From Catenovulum agarivorans YM01 (GTDB lineage Bacteria > Pseudomonadota > Gammaproteobacteria > Enterobacterales > Alteromonadaceae), in contig NZ_JH767522.1 of assembly GCF_000281085.1 (NCBI RefSeq), forward strand, positions 120,952 to 184,951: a DNA stretch of 64,000 nt. Reading direction: 5' to 3'. The notes beneath the pieces are model-generated. The model was not told the DNA's origin. It made no database searches and worked only from the letters and a program-made list of their open reading frames with translations. This document shows, one piece after another, positions 30,505-38,793 of this stretch. The translations under genes were made by a program, and so were the position numbers. Numbering within the stretch: the first letter of the stretch is position 1; the number at the start of each line of letters is the position of its first letter.

Positions 30505-30777
30505 GTGCAACTCAGCAAAACATTACTGATAAAAAACAAATTGGGTTTACATGCCCGTGCGGCAACCCAATTAGTTAAGGTTTCACAAGCTTATCCATGC
30601 GAAATCACCATTGAATGTGACGGCAAATCTGCGAACGCAAATAGCGTTATGGCGTTATTAATGCTCGCGGGTGCTACAGGCACAGAAGTAACTGTTAGTT
30701 GTAATGGTGAACAAGCTGAACAAGCACTACAAGCGGTGGAAGATTTAATCAACGCACGCTTTCATGAAGGTGAGTAA
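30505..30777 (+). CDS. ptsO: Phosphocarrier protein NPr
   Basis: A 90-residue HPr-like protein with the active histidine in NKLGLHARAATQLVKV (His16). It passes phosphate from PtsP to PtsN. The start is a GTG at 30505 behind AGAGGT. The gap after rapZ is 74 bases. C-terminal to it the known cluster ends, and mgtE follows in this genome. Confidence 0.93.
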   Translation: MQLSKTLLIKNKLGLHARAATQLVKVSQAYPCEITIECDGKSANANSVMALLMLAGATGTEVTVSCNGEQAEQALQAVEDLINARFHEGE

Positions 30778-30905
30778 GTCTTTGTATTTTAAAGTGGCTT
30801 GCATCTAATACTTTAGTTAAACTATTGATAATCATCAGCGCCCCAAATTTCGTTATTAATTAGTCTTTGATTGGGGAATAAACTGCCAAGGAGCATTGCA
30901 GTTAT

Positions 30906-32264
30906 ATGCCTGAAGCATACGAGCAATCATTATCCAGCCAAACCTTGCATGAATTAACCGCGTCGTTAAACCGCGGTATGTTCGTGCACGTGCGTAATGC
31001 GCTGCATAATATGCCCGCGTGTGATGTAGCATTTATTTTAGAATCGTCGCCAGTAAAATCGCGTATGGCGTTTTGGCAACTTATCGACTCTGAATTTCAC
31101 GGCGAAATACTTGAAGAGCTGAGTGAAGATGTAAGAAACAGCATCTTACGCCAAATGATGCCAGAAGCAGTTGCCGAAGCAACTGAAGGTATGGATACAG
31201 ATGACCTTGCCGATGTTTTACGTAGCTTACCTGAGCAACTTTACCAAGATGTTTTAAGTTCACTTGACGCGCAAGACAGGCACAGAGCAGAAGCTGCGTT
31301 AGCCTACGAAGAAGATACTGCTGGCTCAGTAATGAATACTGATACAGTAACTATCCGTCCAGATGTAACGGTAGAAGTGGTGTTACGTTATTTACGCCGC
31401 CGTGCTGATTTACCAGAAAACACTGACAGCCTGTATGTAGTAGACAAAGATGACTGTTTAATTGGTGACATCAGTTTGTCGTCATTGGTTACGTCTCAAC
31501 CTGAAACCGTAATTGAACAGTTGATGAATACTGATTTAGTGCCGATTCCTGCAACTATGCCAGAAAGTGAAGCGGCACAAATGTTTGAACGACATAACTG
31601 GATATCGGCGCCAGTTGTTAACGAACAAAATCACTTGTTAGGCCGTATTACCATTGATGATATGGTTGATATTATTCGTGAAGACGCAGAACACTCAATG
31701 ATGAGTATGGCGGGTTTAGATGACGAAGAAGACACCTTCGCGCCTGTTGTACAAAGTACGCAAAAACGCTCTATTTGGTTGGGGGTTAATTTATTAACCG
31801 CTTTGTTAGCAGCAACGGTTTCTAACTTTTTCGAAGATGTATTAAGCCAACTAGCCGTATTAGCTATTTTAAACACCATAGTGCCAAGTATGGGTGGTGT
31901 AGCAGGTAATCAGACCCTAACTTTAGTTATTCGCGCTATGGCCTTGGGGCACATTTCTGAATCAAATACCCGCAGCTTATTACTAAAAGAACTGACAATT
32001 GGTTTTTTAAACGGTTTAATTTGGGCGGTACTGATTGCCACTGTGGTCGGCATTTGGAAACAAGATTTTACCCTAGCTTGGATTATCGCCTTTGCTATGT
32101 TGATGAATATGATAGCCGCCGGTATTTCAGGTGTAACCATTCCACTTATATTAAAGAAATTTAATATTGATCCAGCATTAGCAGGCAGTGTTATTTTAAC
32201 CACTGTCACAGACATTGTTGGTATCTTCGCTTTCTTAGGCACCGCCAGCTGGTTGTTAGTTTAA
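30906..32264 (+). CDS. mgtE: Magnesium transporter MgtE
   Basis: A 452-residue channel-type transporter: N-terminal superhelical domain (residues 1-130), tandem CBS domains (about 135-255), a plug helix, and five membrane helices containing PSMGGVAGNQTLTLVIRAMALG, the ion-pore signature. It imports magnesium gated by cytoplasmic magnesium binding to the N and CBS domains. AAGGAG lies 11-12 bases before the ATG. It marks the last core gene before the accessory island. Confidence 0.94.
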   Translation: MPEAYEQSLSSQTLHELTASLNRGMFVHVRNALHNMPACDVAFILESSPVKSRMAFWQLIDSEFHGEILEELSEDVRNSILRQMMPEAVAEATEGMDTDDLADVLRSLPEQLYQDVLSSLDAQDRHRAEAALAYEEDTAGSVMNTDTVTIRPDVTVEVVLRYLRRRADLPENTDSLYVVDKDDCLIGDISLSSLVTSQPETVIEQLMNTDLVPIPATMPESEAAQMFERHNWISAPVVNEQNHLLGRITIDDMVDIIREDAEHSMMSMAGLDDEEDTFAPVVQSTQKRSIWLGVNLLTALLAATVSNFFEDVLSQLAVLAILNTIVPSMGGVAGNQTLTLVIRAMALGHISESNTRSLLLKELTIGFLNGLIWAVLIATVVGIWKQDFTLAWIIAFAMLMNMIAAGISGVTIPLILKKFNIDPALAGSVILTTVTDIVGIFAFLGTASWLLV

Positions 32265-32343
32265 ACATATCGTCCCCGACATCCAACCTCAAAATAGTAC
32301 AAAAGTGCACATCCGCCTGCACTTGCCTCACATGTAAACACCT

Positions 32344-32956
32344 TTGCTCTGCTCTATTTTATTGATCAGCTCATTGCAAAATGTGATGGCACAAAATACT
32401 TCACAACTAAAAGCAGACTTCAAACAAGCCTATGAAAACTTCCAAAATGCTCAGAAAAATAATGATATCGAGCAAGTCAAATTAACAGCTCAAAAAAGTT
32501 ACGAACTAGGCTGCCAAGCCTATGAAAGATCGAGTGAGACATGCCAAACCGTCACACTAAATTTTGCCAAAATAATGGAAAAACTAGAAAACGTTGAAGC
32601 GTCCGAAAAAAATCTACCGCGATGCCATAGAAAAAATGGGTGATGTATACGGGAGTGACAGCATTGAAGTTGGTGAACTTGCGTTATTCGCTATGACTAA
32701 CATTTATCCAGGCTCAGATAATGATGCAATTGATTTTATCGAAGGATTTTTGAGTGATCGAATAGAAGATGCCGCGAATGAACTAGAAGATACTGACCCT
32801 AGAGCCGCTGGAGACTTTTGGCTTAGAGCGATTCAAATATACTTCAGGCACGGCTATAGAAAAAAGGAAATTTTAAAAGCGTATAAACTATTAAACAAAC
32901 ACAAGGATGAAGAAAACATTAAAGCAATGGAATCACTTAACGACTCTGAACTTTAA
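32344..32956 (+). pseudogene. Frameshifted gene for a small exported protein
   Basis: Two overlapping frames join into one protein. The first, from a TTG at 32344, has a signal-peptide-like start (LCSILLISSLQNVMA) and a helical repeat-like body (FKQAYENFQNAQKNND, SYELGCQAYERSS), and runs to NVEASEK. The second continues as IYRDAIEKMGDVYGSDSIEVGEL to 32956. The switch occurs in a run of seven A residues at about 32605-32611; removing one A restores a single frame. It may be a true pseudogene, a slippage-expressed gene or a read error. I do not recognise the family; the repeats look TPR/Sel1-like. The upstream start is also uncertain. Confidence 0.5.
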
Positions 32957-33067
32957 AGGCTTGAAACCGCGATTTCATTTTCTTTGGCTAAATAAGGACT
33001 ATTTGATTATTTAACCCCAGTTCGGGATAAAAAATCAAAAATGTCAGGAACTAAAAGCCTGTTCCAC

Positions 33068-33315
33068 GATCCGATCTTTCGACCAAAAAACACCAGAAAG
33101 ATTAGGAACAGGCATGAATAAATTAGTTGAACTCTTCTGTGATGTCGATGAGTGAAGTTATGACGATTCTTATCCTTTTTTCACATGTCTCAATTAGGTG
33201 GGCTAACCATTGTGGCTCGAATAGCACACAAAAATCATCGACATCTACATAAATTGCGTCTAAGTTAATCATGTCCTTGGTTATCAAAATTTTTCTTGGT
33301 CGAAAAGATCTGATC
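33068..33315. mobile_element. Degenerate IS982-family-like remnant with inverted ends
   Basis: Inverted ends GATCCGATCTTTCGACCAA (33068-33086) and its near-complement at 33296-33315 enclose two transposase N-termini pointing at each other. On the plus strand from 33115 MNKLVELFCDVDE stops at once; on the minus strand from 33264 MINLDAIYVDVDDFCVLFEPQW runs inward for about 30 residues. The LVELFCDVDDFC type start is what I know from IS982-family transposases. No DDE catalytic region remains. The gene-poor region 32957-33361 holds only this remnant. Confidence 0.6.
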
Positions 33316-33361
33316 ACCACAAGGGTATTTAGTTCAATTTCTTATGCGCAGATCAGGTTAA

Positions 33362-33818
33362 TTAATGAACCACTCTGTTGTTAGATATAGAGTTATCACT
33401 TAATAATTTCAACATAGCATCAACAGGCCAAATACAGTCTTTTTGTCCTTTCACATTGCAAGGCTTTCCAGCTAACCAAGCTGCTGTTTTATAAGGTGAG
33501 CATTCAGTAATTTTTGCATTGTCGTACCAAAGCATATGCTCAATATCACCTTTCATCTGATTTAGTGTTCCTTGTACACTACGATCACTCGATTTATGAA
33601 TAGACACAGGTGCAAGTAGATCTTGTGCGCTTTGCATCTGCTCTTCATTTGCGCCGATCTTCAATAATGTATTCATAAAACAATCAGCAAAATGACAATC
33701 AAATGCGGCGAAATCAGGTTTGGTTAAACCAATAATAAACACTGGAAAACGGGTTTGATTATGTACCAGCAACAGGTAATTTAGCGATAAGTTTTTGAGT
33801 GTAATATAAGTGAATCAT
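33362..33818 (-). pseudogene. DUF6933-type protein, internally deleted
   Basis: The N-terminus MIHLYYTQKLIAKLP starts at the ATG at 33818 but runs into a TAA after about 19 codons; the rest of the family sequence resumes in another frame as YLLLVHNQTRFPVFIIGLTKPDF and continues, intact, through DRSVQGTLNQMKGDIEHML and KGQKDCIWPVDAM to 33362. Compared with what I recall of DUF6933 proteins, some 25-30 residues between these parts are missing. The longest open part (136 codons from 33772) could still be translated but lacks the family N-terminus. Function unknown. The ATG lies one base after the preceding stop, so it was once part of the HTH operon. Confidence 0.6.
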
Positions 33819-33819
33819 G

Positions 33820-33954
33820 TTAAACCGTAATCCTTAGTATTTCAGCGGCTTGCACCTTTAAGTACTGAGATTTTTCTAATATGTGTTTAGCCAAACTATC
33901 AAAGTATTGAATATCTTCAGGTATAAAGATGTTCGCTGTTTTTTGAAGCCACGG
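33820..33954 (-). pseudogene. Unrecognised coding remnant after the HTH gene
   Basis: Directly after the TAG stop of the HTH gene the same frame stays open for 44 codons (WLQKTANIFIPEDIQYFDSL, then AKHILEKSQYLKVQAAEILR) and ends in TAA one base before the DUF6933 start. The composition is protein-like and helical, but there is no start codon, so it looks like the end of a deleted gene or of an originally longer HTH protein. No family recognised. Confidence 0.35.
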
Positions 33955-34263
33955 CTACACCCATTCACTTTCAGTAGTTATTGAATGAGCCGCGTCTGTT
34001 TGAGAACCAGAGTTAACTAACATGTTAGTGGTTAATTTAATGCCCAAACCATTTAATACAGAGAACATGGCTGCCAATGTGCAATTGGCGTTGCCATTTT
34101 CAAGACGGGATAATGTGTTAATGCCAATACCACACAAAGCAGCACAATCAGCCATTTTTATGCCTAGTTTTGTACGCTTAGCTTTGATTAGCTGCCCCAA
34201 TACTTCCGCATTATTAATAAACTCCGTATTAGGTAGGTCAGAAACAGTAACCTTCTTTGCCAT
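33955..34263 (-). CDS. HTH XRE-family repressor (HipB-like antitoxin type)
   Basis: A 102-residue protein with one Cro/C1-type helix-turn-helix (IKAKRTKLGIKMADCAALCG, then INTLSRLENGNANCTLAAMF) at about residues 26-75, the layout of HipB/Y4mF antitoxins. Three operator-like palindromes spaced 49 bp apart precede it, so autorepression is likely. No intact toxin follows; the downstream sequence is a remnant and a deleted DUF6933 gene, so it may be an orphan antitoxin. It is distinct from the hipB at 35943-36224. Confidence 0.8.
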   Translation of the reverse strand: MAKKVTVSDLPNTEFINNAEVLGQLIKAKRTKLGIKMADCAALCGIGINTLSRLENGNANCTLAAMFSVLNGLGIKLTTNMLVNSGSQTDAAHSITTESEWV

Positions 34264-34300
34264 ATTTGCTTACCTATAAAAATAAGATGCGTGAGTAATT

Positions 34301-34417
34301 AATCACCACATACAGTGATTATAGATACAATGAAGCATTACTCAATTAAATTCACCAATAACGGTGAATTAATTAGGTGGGTTGTGCATTTGTTATTTAT
34401 TCACCGATAACGGTTAA
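34301..34417. promoter_or_regulatory. Three operator palindromes at 49-bp spacing
   Basis: The sites are ATCACC-n6-AGTGAT (34302-34319), TTCACC-n6-GGTGAA (34351-34368, extended to 8-bp arms at 34349-34370) and TTCACC-n6-GGTTAA (34400-34417). Their centres are 34310.5, 34359.5 and 34408.5, exactly 49 bp apart. They lie upstream of the HTH gene that starts at 34263 and are its probable binding sites. The rest of the 348-base gap (34418-34611) shows no gene. Confidence 0.65.
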
Positions 34418-34611
34418 TTATAGTCGCTCAACTTAAAAGACTATATTTACCAATATCCTCTCTTGCACGTCGATTAAGCGCTGCGTAATAACATCATCAT
34501 GCTCACTTTTTCATTCGGCTGTAGTACTCTTAATCTAAGTCTGGGGTCAGATCAATTTCGGCTCTAAAAGAATTTTTTGAATCTGTGTCACCAATAATGT
34601 CACAGCTTTGT

Positions 34612-35949
34612 TTAAGTATGCATGCTTAGCTTGTTTGCTTGAGCTCTCATTCCTGTAAAAATCATATCTGATAAGTTACGAGGAAAGTCTTCGGGAAGCT
34701 TGGCGACGACATTTTCAATAACAGTGTCAAGAACTGCAAGCACTGAATCAATAAGTCCAATTACTTCTGCTTCGGTAAATCCAACTTGTTTGCCTTGCTG
34801 AATAAAATGACGATATTGAATTTTCTGTAATTGATAGTAATTTTTGCTGCCACGAATAGCCATCGCCATTTTGACTTTCTGTTTAGCAATTTGATTTGCC
34901 TTATTACCAATAAGCGGGTGAATTGAAAGTACATCATATAATGGCGTGAGCTTGTATTTGTTGTTCGGTAAGTGAGTAATGCTAAAGTTTTTCGCGTGAC
35001 CATCGGTTGCTGCAAGCAAGTAAAATACAATTTGCGCTTTAAAAAAGTATTGTTTATCTAAAGCAGCGTTTTCACTACTAGCAAGTAGCTTCATACAATC
35101 TTCGATACTCAGCCCACCATCACTTTGATATTTAAGTAATGGTGACAATCCTGTTGCTTGACAAAAATCTTCTTGAGGCAAGCGAATAAACCATGAACCA
35201 TCACTTGATAATTTTCGATCAAAGCGCTCTACAATAAGTGCTTTTTTACCTGCAAAAAAACCAATATCACAATGGGCAATAGGAATACCAAATTCGGCGA
35301 TTATCTTTGAGCATAACCATTCATTTTCAACAGAAGCTTCCATGTCAGCTTGCATGTTGCCAACCAACCCCATTGGCAGTTTAAATATATGGGTAGTAGG
35401 TGTTTCACCTAAAGGCTCACACCATTGGTTATTATGCCAAAGTAACGCGGTTTTTTCTTGAGCGCCAGCCAATGAAATTCTTAAGTGATCATCGTCGTTT
35501 AAACGACCCAAAGGATAGGTGTCAACCGTTTTATTCAGTATTTCAGTAACTTGCAGATCAGTTAACGCTTTATACTGAATTTGTTTAATGTTCTGAGGCT
35601 GATCACCTTCTGGTAATAATTGAATAGCGCCAACACAATCACGACCTAGCTCTACGAGTAAATCAAAGGCTTTAGTACTAGCAGTATTAAACCGCCTTGC
35701 CAATCGTTCACGTATATCCCTGCTATCAGGCAACAAATTATCAAAGTAAAATGAAACCACATCGCCTTTAATTGGTTGGTTTCCTGGAGTGAAAGGTAAT
35801 GATAAAGACAAAGGGCGACCACGCGGATTTTCTAGCCATTCATCAGCGTATTGCAATTCGTCGACACCGGACTTTACTCGCCAAGTACCAACAAACTCTG
35901 CATTCATCCATATAGTTAGCGCTTTTACTTTACGTTTTGCCATCACCAT
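34612..35949 (-). CDS. hipA: Serine/threonine kinase toxin HipA
   Basis: A 445-residue HipA, close in length to the E. coli protein. The autophosphorylation/P-loop motif is ISLAGAQEKTALL (Ser159, equal to E. coli Ser150), the catalytic motif ATDGHAKNFSI (Asp316, Asn321) and the metal-binding PLYDVLS follow; RLPQEDFCQATG is also conserved. E. coli HipA phosphorylates glutamyl-tRNA synthetase and causes persistence. All key residues are intact, so it is probably active. It overlaps hipB by seven bases; an ATG at 35943 is an alternative start. Operator sites before hipB would control both genes. Confidence 0.93.
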   Translation of the reverse strand: MVMAKRKVKALTIWMNAEFVGTWRVKSGVDELQYADEWLENPRGRPLSLSLPFTPGNQPIKGDVVSFYFDNLLPDSRDIRERLARRFNTASTKAFDLLVELGRDCVGAIQLLPEGDQPQNIKQIQYKALTDLQVTEILNKTVDTYPLGRLNDDDHLRISLAGAQEKTALLWHNNQWCEPLGETPTTHIFKLPMGLVGNMQADMEASVENEWLCSKIIAEFGIPIAHCDIGFFAGKKALIVERFDRKLSSDGSWFIRLPQEDFCQATGLSPLLKYQSDGGLSIEDCMKLLASSENAALDKQYFFKAQIVFYLLAATDGHAKNFSITHLPNNKYKLTPLYDVLSIHPLIGNKANQIAKQKVKMAMAIRGSKNYYQLQKIQYRHFIQQGKQVGFTEAEVIGLIDSVLAVLDTVIENVVAKLPEDFPRNLSDMIFTGMRAQANKLSMHT

Positions 35950-36224
35950 TCATCCTGCAAGAGTTCGCTATTAGATAAATTATTCTCCAGTGGCTTATTT
36001 TTTTCTACAAATTGTAACTTTATGCCCAAAATCGAAAGCACTTTAAACAGGCGCTCTATTGTGGCTTTTTGTGGAGCGCTTTCTAGGGCTTGATAGCTTT
36101 GTTGACTAATACCAAGTTTTTCGGCTAGCGCTTTTTGCGAAAGCCCATTAGTTTTTCTAAAGCCAATAAGAATTGGTCTAATTTGTTCAAGGGTATTAAT
36201 TGTGTAGTTCACGCTAACCACCAA
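35943..36224 (-). CDS. hipB: HipB-type antitoxin and repressor
   Basis: A 93-residue XRE-family protein with a helix-turn-helix (IGFRKTNGLSQKALAEKLGI, then SQQSYQALES) at about residues 19-50 and a C-terminal tail ending LLQDEW; HipB proteins also have a C-terminal tryptophan on a flexible tail. It neutralises HipA and represses the operon. Three similar palindromes lie immediately upstream, the first abutting the start codon. Confidence 0.9.
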   Translation of the reverse strand: MVVSVNYTINTLEQIRPILIGFRKTNGLSQKALAEKLGISQQSYQALESAPQKATIERLFKVLSILGIKLQFVEKNKPLENNLSNSELLQDEW

Positions 36225-36296
36225 AACAATGTATAGGCTGTTTTATTAAAAAACAGTATATAAGCTGTATTTTCAAATAACAACTTATAGGTTGTT
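36225..36296. promoter_or_regulatory. Three hipBA operator palindromes at 27-bp spacing
   Basis: AACAAT-GTATAG-GCTGTT (36225-36242), AACAGT-ATATAA-GCTGTA (36252-36269) and AACAAC-TTATAG-GTTGTT (36279-36296) have centres at 36233.5, 36260.5 and 36287.5, exactly 27 bp apart. The first touches the hipB start codon and would cover its ribosome-binding site. The third is a perfect palindrome with 8-bp arms when extended. The consensus differs from the E. coli HipB site and from the sites of the neighbouring repressor. Confidence 0.7.
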
Positions 36297-36319
36297 ATTT
36301 ATATTTTTGTTCTTGCCGC

Positions 36320-37633
36320 CTACCACCTCAATGGCAAATACTGGGTAAAGTACAAAGGCATTACAATATTAGTTTGTTCTAGAGCCGATGAGCCTTGCGT
36401 ACCTGTTAATTTAAATGTTTTGCTTGGTGCACACTTCTCAATGTAAGACGCTAACGATTTAGCTCGGGTACGCTTGCCACTTTTAACTTCTACAGGAACA
36501 ATATTGCCTTCATCCGTTGCTAGAATGAATTCGATTTCGGCACGAGCATCATTCCAAGAATAGCTAGGATCAACTCCAATAGCAGTTAGCTCCTGCTGAA
36601 CAAAATTTTCAGCAACATATCCCTTATACTCGTAGTTTTGCTGTTTAATTTCTTTATAACTACTGCCCAGCATATGGTTGAGCAAACCCACATCAAACAA
36701 AAACAGCTTAACCATATTCTCTTTTTTATAAGCCGCTAAAGGCGACTTGGGCAGCCCTTCAATTGGATAATTCGCCAAGGCTAAGCGGCAATTTTTTAAC
36801 CAGTGAATTGCCGATTCAAAATCGCTGTAGCGAGACTTACGCTCATGCACATTTTTAAATTTAAAGCGCTTAACCGACTCATCTGCAACCAGCGACAATT
36901 GTGCGGGAATATTATTAAATACTGACTCAATTATAGTGGCATCAAGCTTACCTGAGTATTTGCCAAAATCGCGACGATAACCTTCAACTAAATCAGCATG
37001 AATTTTAGAAACCCTTTCAACACGCTGTAAAATGCTCGATTCTTTATACTGATACCAAGCAGCAACAGCCTCTGGCATACCTCCTGTAAAAAAGTAGTCC
37101 GTTAATTTATCCATCAATTTACTGTGTGCAGCCGCAGAATTCGCTTGGGCATCAAAAGCTTTGATCAACGCTTGCTCGTTTGATGCATAAATAAACTCTT
37201 GGAATGTTAATGGCCGTAAGTTGTATTGTTCAACTTTGCCAACTGGAAATGTATTTAATAAACCAATGTTCGAGCCACTAGCCGTAACAAAATAAGACGG
37301 TGCTTTTTCGGCAAAATATTTTAAAGAGGTAACGGCGCGCTTACATTCGCCAATCTCGTCTAAAATAAGCAAGTCGGTTTCCGGATTAAAGGCCTGATTA
37401 GTCATTAACTCAATATTCATTAGCAACTCATCAGGTGATAACGAAGCATCAAATGCTTCTTTATAAGCAGGATTTTCTAAAAAATCTATACGAACAACAT
37501 TCGCAAAATTGCTGCCAAACAACTCTTTTAGCAGATAAGTTTTACCTGTTTGACGCGCCCCATCAATCAATAAAGGTTTACGCGAAGGTCGGTTTTTCCA
37601 TTTCAGTAAGGCATTAAGTAAAGTGCGCTGCAT
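36320..37633 (-). CDS. AAA-type ATPase with DUF4143 domain
   Basis: A protein of about 437 residues of the widespread AAA_14/DUF4143 family. Walker A is IDGARQTGKTYLL near residue 24, Walker B is DLLILDEIGECKRAV, and sensor-like VTASGSNIGLL follows. The C-terminal part holds a nuclease-like core with EIEFILATDEGNIVPVEVKSGKR, resembling the PD-(D/E)XK E-x(n)-EVK motif. Start chosen at MQRTLLNALLKW (37633). Members occur in mobile and defence regions, but their function is poorly known. An inverted repeat lies 50 bases upstream. The nuclease activity is an inference from the motif. Confidence 0.85.
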   Translation of the reverse strand: MQRTLLNALLKWKNRPSRKPLLIDGARQTGKTYLLKELFGSNFANVVRIDFLENPAYKEAFDASLSPDELLMNIELMTNQAFNPETDLLILDEIGECKRAVTSLKYFAEKAPSYFVTASGSNIGLLNTFPVGKVEQYNLRPLTFQEFIYASNEQALIKAFDAQANSAAAHSKLMDKLTDYFFTGGMPEAVAAWYQYKESSILQRVERVSKIHADLVEGYRRDFGKYSGKLDATIIESVFNNIPAQLSLVADESVKRFKFKNVHERKSRYSDFESAIHWLKNCRLALANYPIEGLPKSPLAAYKKENMVKLFLFDVGLLNHMLGSSYKEIKQQNYEYKGYVAENFVQQELTAIGVDPSYSWNDARAEIEFILATDEGNIVPVEVKSGKRTRAKSLASYIEKCAPSKTFKLTGTQGSSALEQTNIVMPLYFTQYLPLRW

Positions 37634-37682
37634 GGTGTTGCCTGCATTTGAGACGATTAATTGAACAATATAATAGCTCAAA

Positions 37683-37742
37683 TTACATTTTAATGCGCAT
37701 AAAAGTGTTTAAACTTACATTTTTATGCGCATTAAAATGTAA
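37683..37742. promoter_or_regulatory. 22-bp inverted repeat built from two ATGCGCAT palindromes
   Basis: Arms at 37683-37704 and 37721-37742 are perfectly inverted with a 16-base spacer. Each arm is itself almost palindromic (TTTWATGCGCATWAAA), so the element can also be read as two operator sites centred 32 bp apart, about three helical turns. It lies 50 bases upstream of the DUF4143 ATPase gene. A cruciform or an operator pair are both possible. Confidence 0.6.
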
Positions 37743-37821
37743 AACTGTCGATATACTCAATTCACAGAGATTGTCAATATACAGTTCGTCACAACATGGC
37801 GAAATTACAAAGACACAACTC

Positions 37822-38697
37822 TCATTTACAATTTTTAAACTTCTTTAACTGATCAAAGGTAATATCAGGCTGGAAATCACAGCGCTTTAAATTTGGCTTA
37901 TGAATTATAACTTCAGAGCCTTTTCTTTTAATTTGAGCTGTATATGTCAGGCCAAATGCCTTCGGGGAAAACTCAGAGTAAATATCGTTTATTTCAGGCG
38001 TGTCATCATAAGTGACAATCCATGGATGTGAGAGCTTTTTGACGCTTTCATATAATAGATAGTGGTCCTTGTGCTCAAAAAAATTTTGATACAATCCTTT
38101 CCCTTTTACATAATATGGAGGGTCTATATTTAAAAAACATTCTTGTGAAATTGTCGGGACAACATTATCGAGAAAATACACTGCGTCAAAATTAGTCAAG
38201 ACAATATCGTCTTTTCTAGCTGCAATAGCATTGATCTTCTCGATCAAAGCAGCCTTATTAAATCGGCAATCCAGTTTATATTTCCCGTCCTGATGTTTTC
38301 CACCAATTACTCCGGCTTTAATTATCCCGGAGCGGTTTGTCCTGTTTAGAAATAGAGTTGAAAACCCCAGTTCTAATATTGAATCACTTTTGTTGTCTTG
38401 AATTGCTTTTTGACTGTGCCATTCCTCAATTGTAACTGGAGTATTAATAATCAACTCACACAATTCATCTGTATGGTGGAGAACCGAGTACCAAAAAGCA
38501 TAAACAGAAGCATTTAGATCATTTATATAAACCCTATTTACATGCCCTCGTAGTAATAAATACCACGCTATCGCACACCCCCCAGCGAAAGGCTCAACAT
38601 AACAAGCGCCCTCCAAATTATTTAATTTAATAGTTTCTAACACATAGGCTGTTAATTTTGATTTCCCACCAGGGTACCTTAAAGGTGAATAAAACAT
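37822..38697 (-). CDS. D12-class N6-adenine DNA methyltransferase
   Basis: A 291-residue Dam/DpnM-type enzyme. The AdoMet-binding motif is YVEPFAGGCAIAWYLL near residue 33 and the catalytic motif DPPYYVKGKG near residue 191; the opening SPLRYPGGKSKL is the standard X-motif of this class. It methylates adenine in DNA; the target is not predictable here. No restriction endonuclease gene is adjacent, so it is a solitary methylase or the modification part of the cassette upstream, 96 bases away and on the same strand. The AT-rich codon use fits the island. Confidence 0.9.
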   Translation of the reverse strand: MFYSPLRYPGGKSKLTAYVLETIKLNNLEGACYVEPFAGGCAIAWYLLLRGHVNRVYINDLNASVYAFWYSVLHHTDELCELIINTPVTIEEWHSQKAIQDNKSDSILELGFSTLFLNRTNRSGIIKAGVIGGKHQDGKYKLDCRFNKAALIEKINAIAARKDDIVLTNFDAVYFLDNVVPTISQECFLNIDPPYYVKGKGLYQNFFEHKDHYLLYESVKKLSHPWIVTYDDTPEINDIYSEFSPKAFGLTYTAQIKRKGSEVIIHKPNLKRCDFQPDITFDQLKKFKNCK

Positions 38698-38793
38698 TAT
38701 TTTTCCTATGTAATTATTAGAATTCAGCAGAAGACTATAATAGCACTAATACTCTTCAGCAGAATTATGAATCTTTATGTGATAGCCGCTTGG

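Noticed and set aside
30840..30890. CCCCAAA...TTTGATTGGGG before mgtE as a magnesium riboswitch
   Set aside because: A six-base stem with a large loop only; it does not resemble the ykoK or mgtA leader patterns.
33123..33320. 66-codon minus-strand frame as an intact gene
   Set aside because: Only its first part matches a transposase N-terminus; the rest reads through the opposite remnant, so it is part of a degraded insertion sequence.
34540..34561. TCTGGGGTCAGATC motif near the end of hipA as a transposon end
   Set aside because: I associate this string with ends of small transposons in marine bacteria, but there is no matching partner end or transposase nearby.
37683..37742. CRISPR or short tandem array
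   Set aside because: Only two inverted units with no further repeats or spacers; no cas genes occur in the window.
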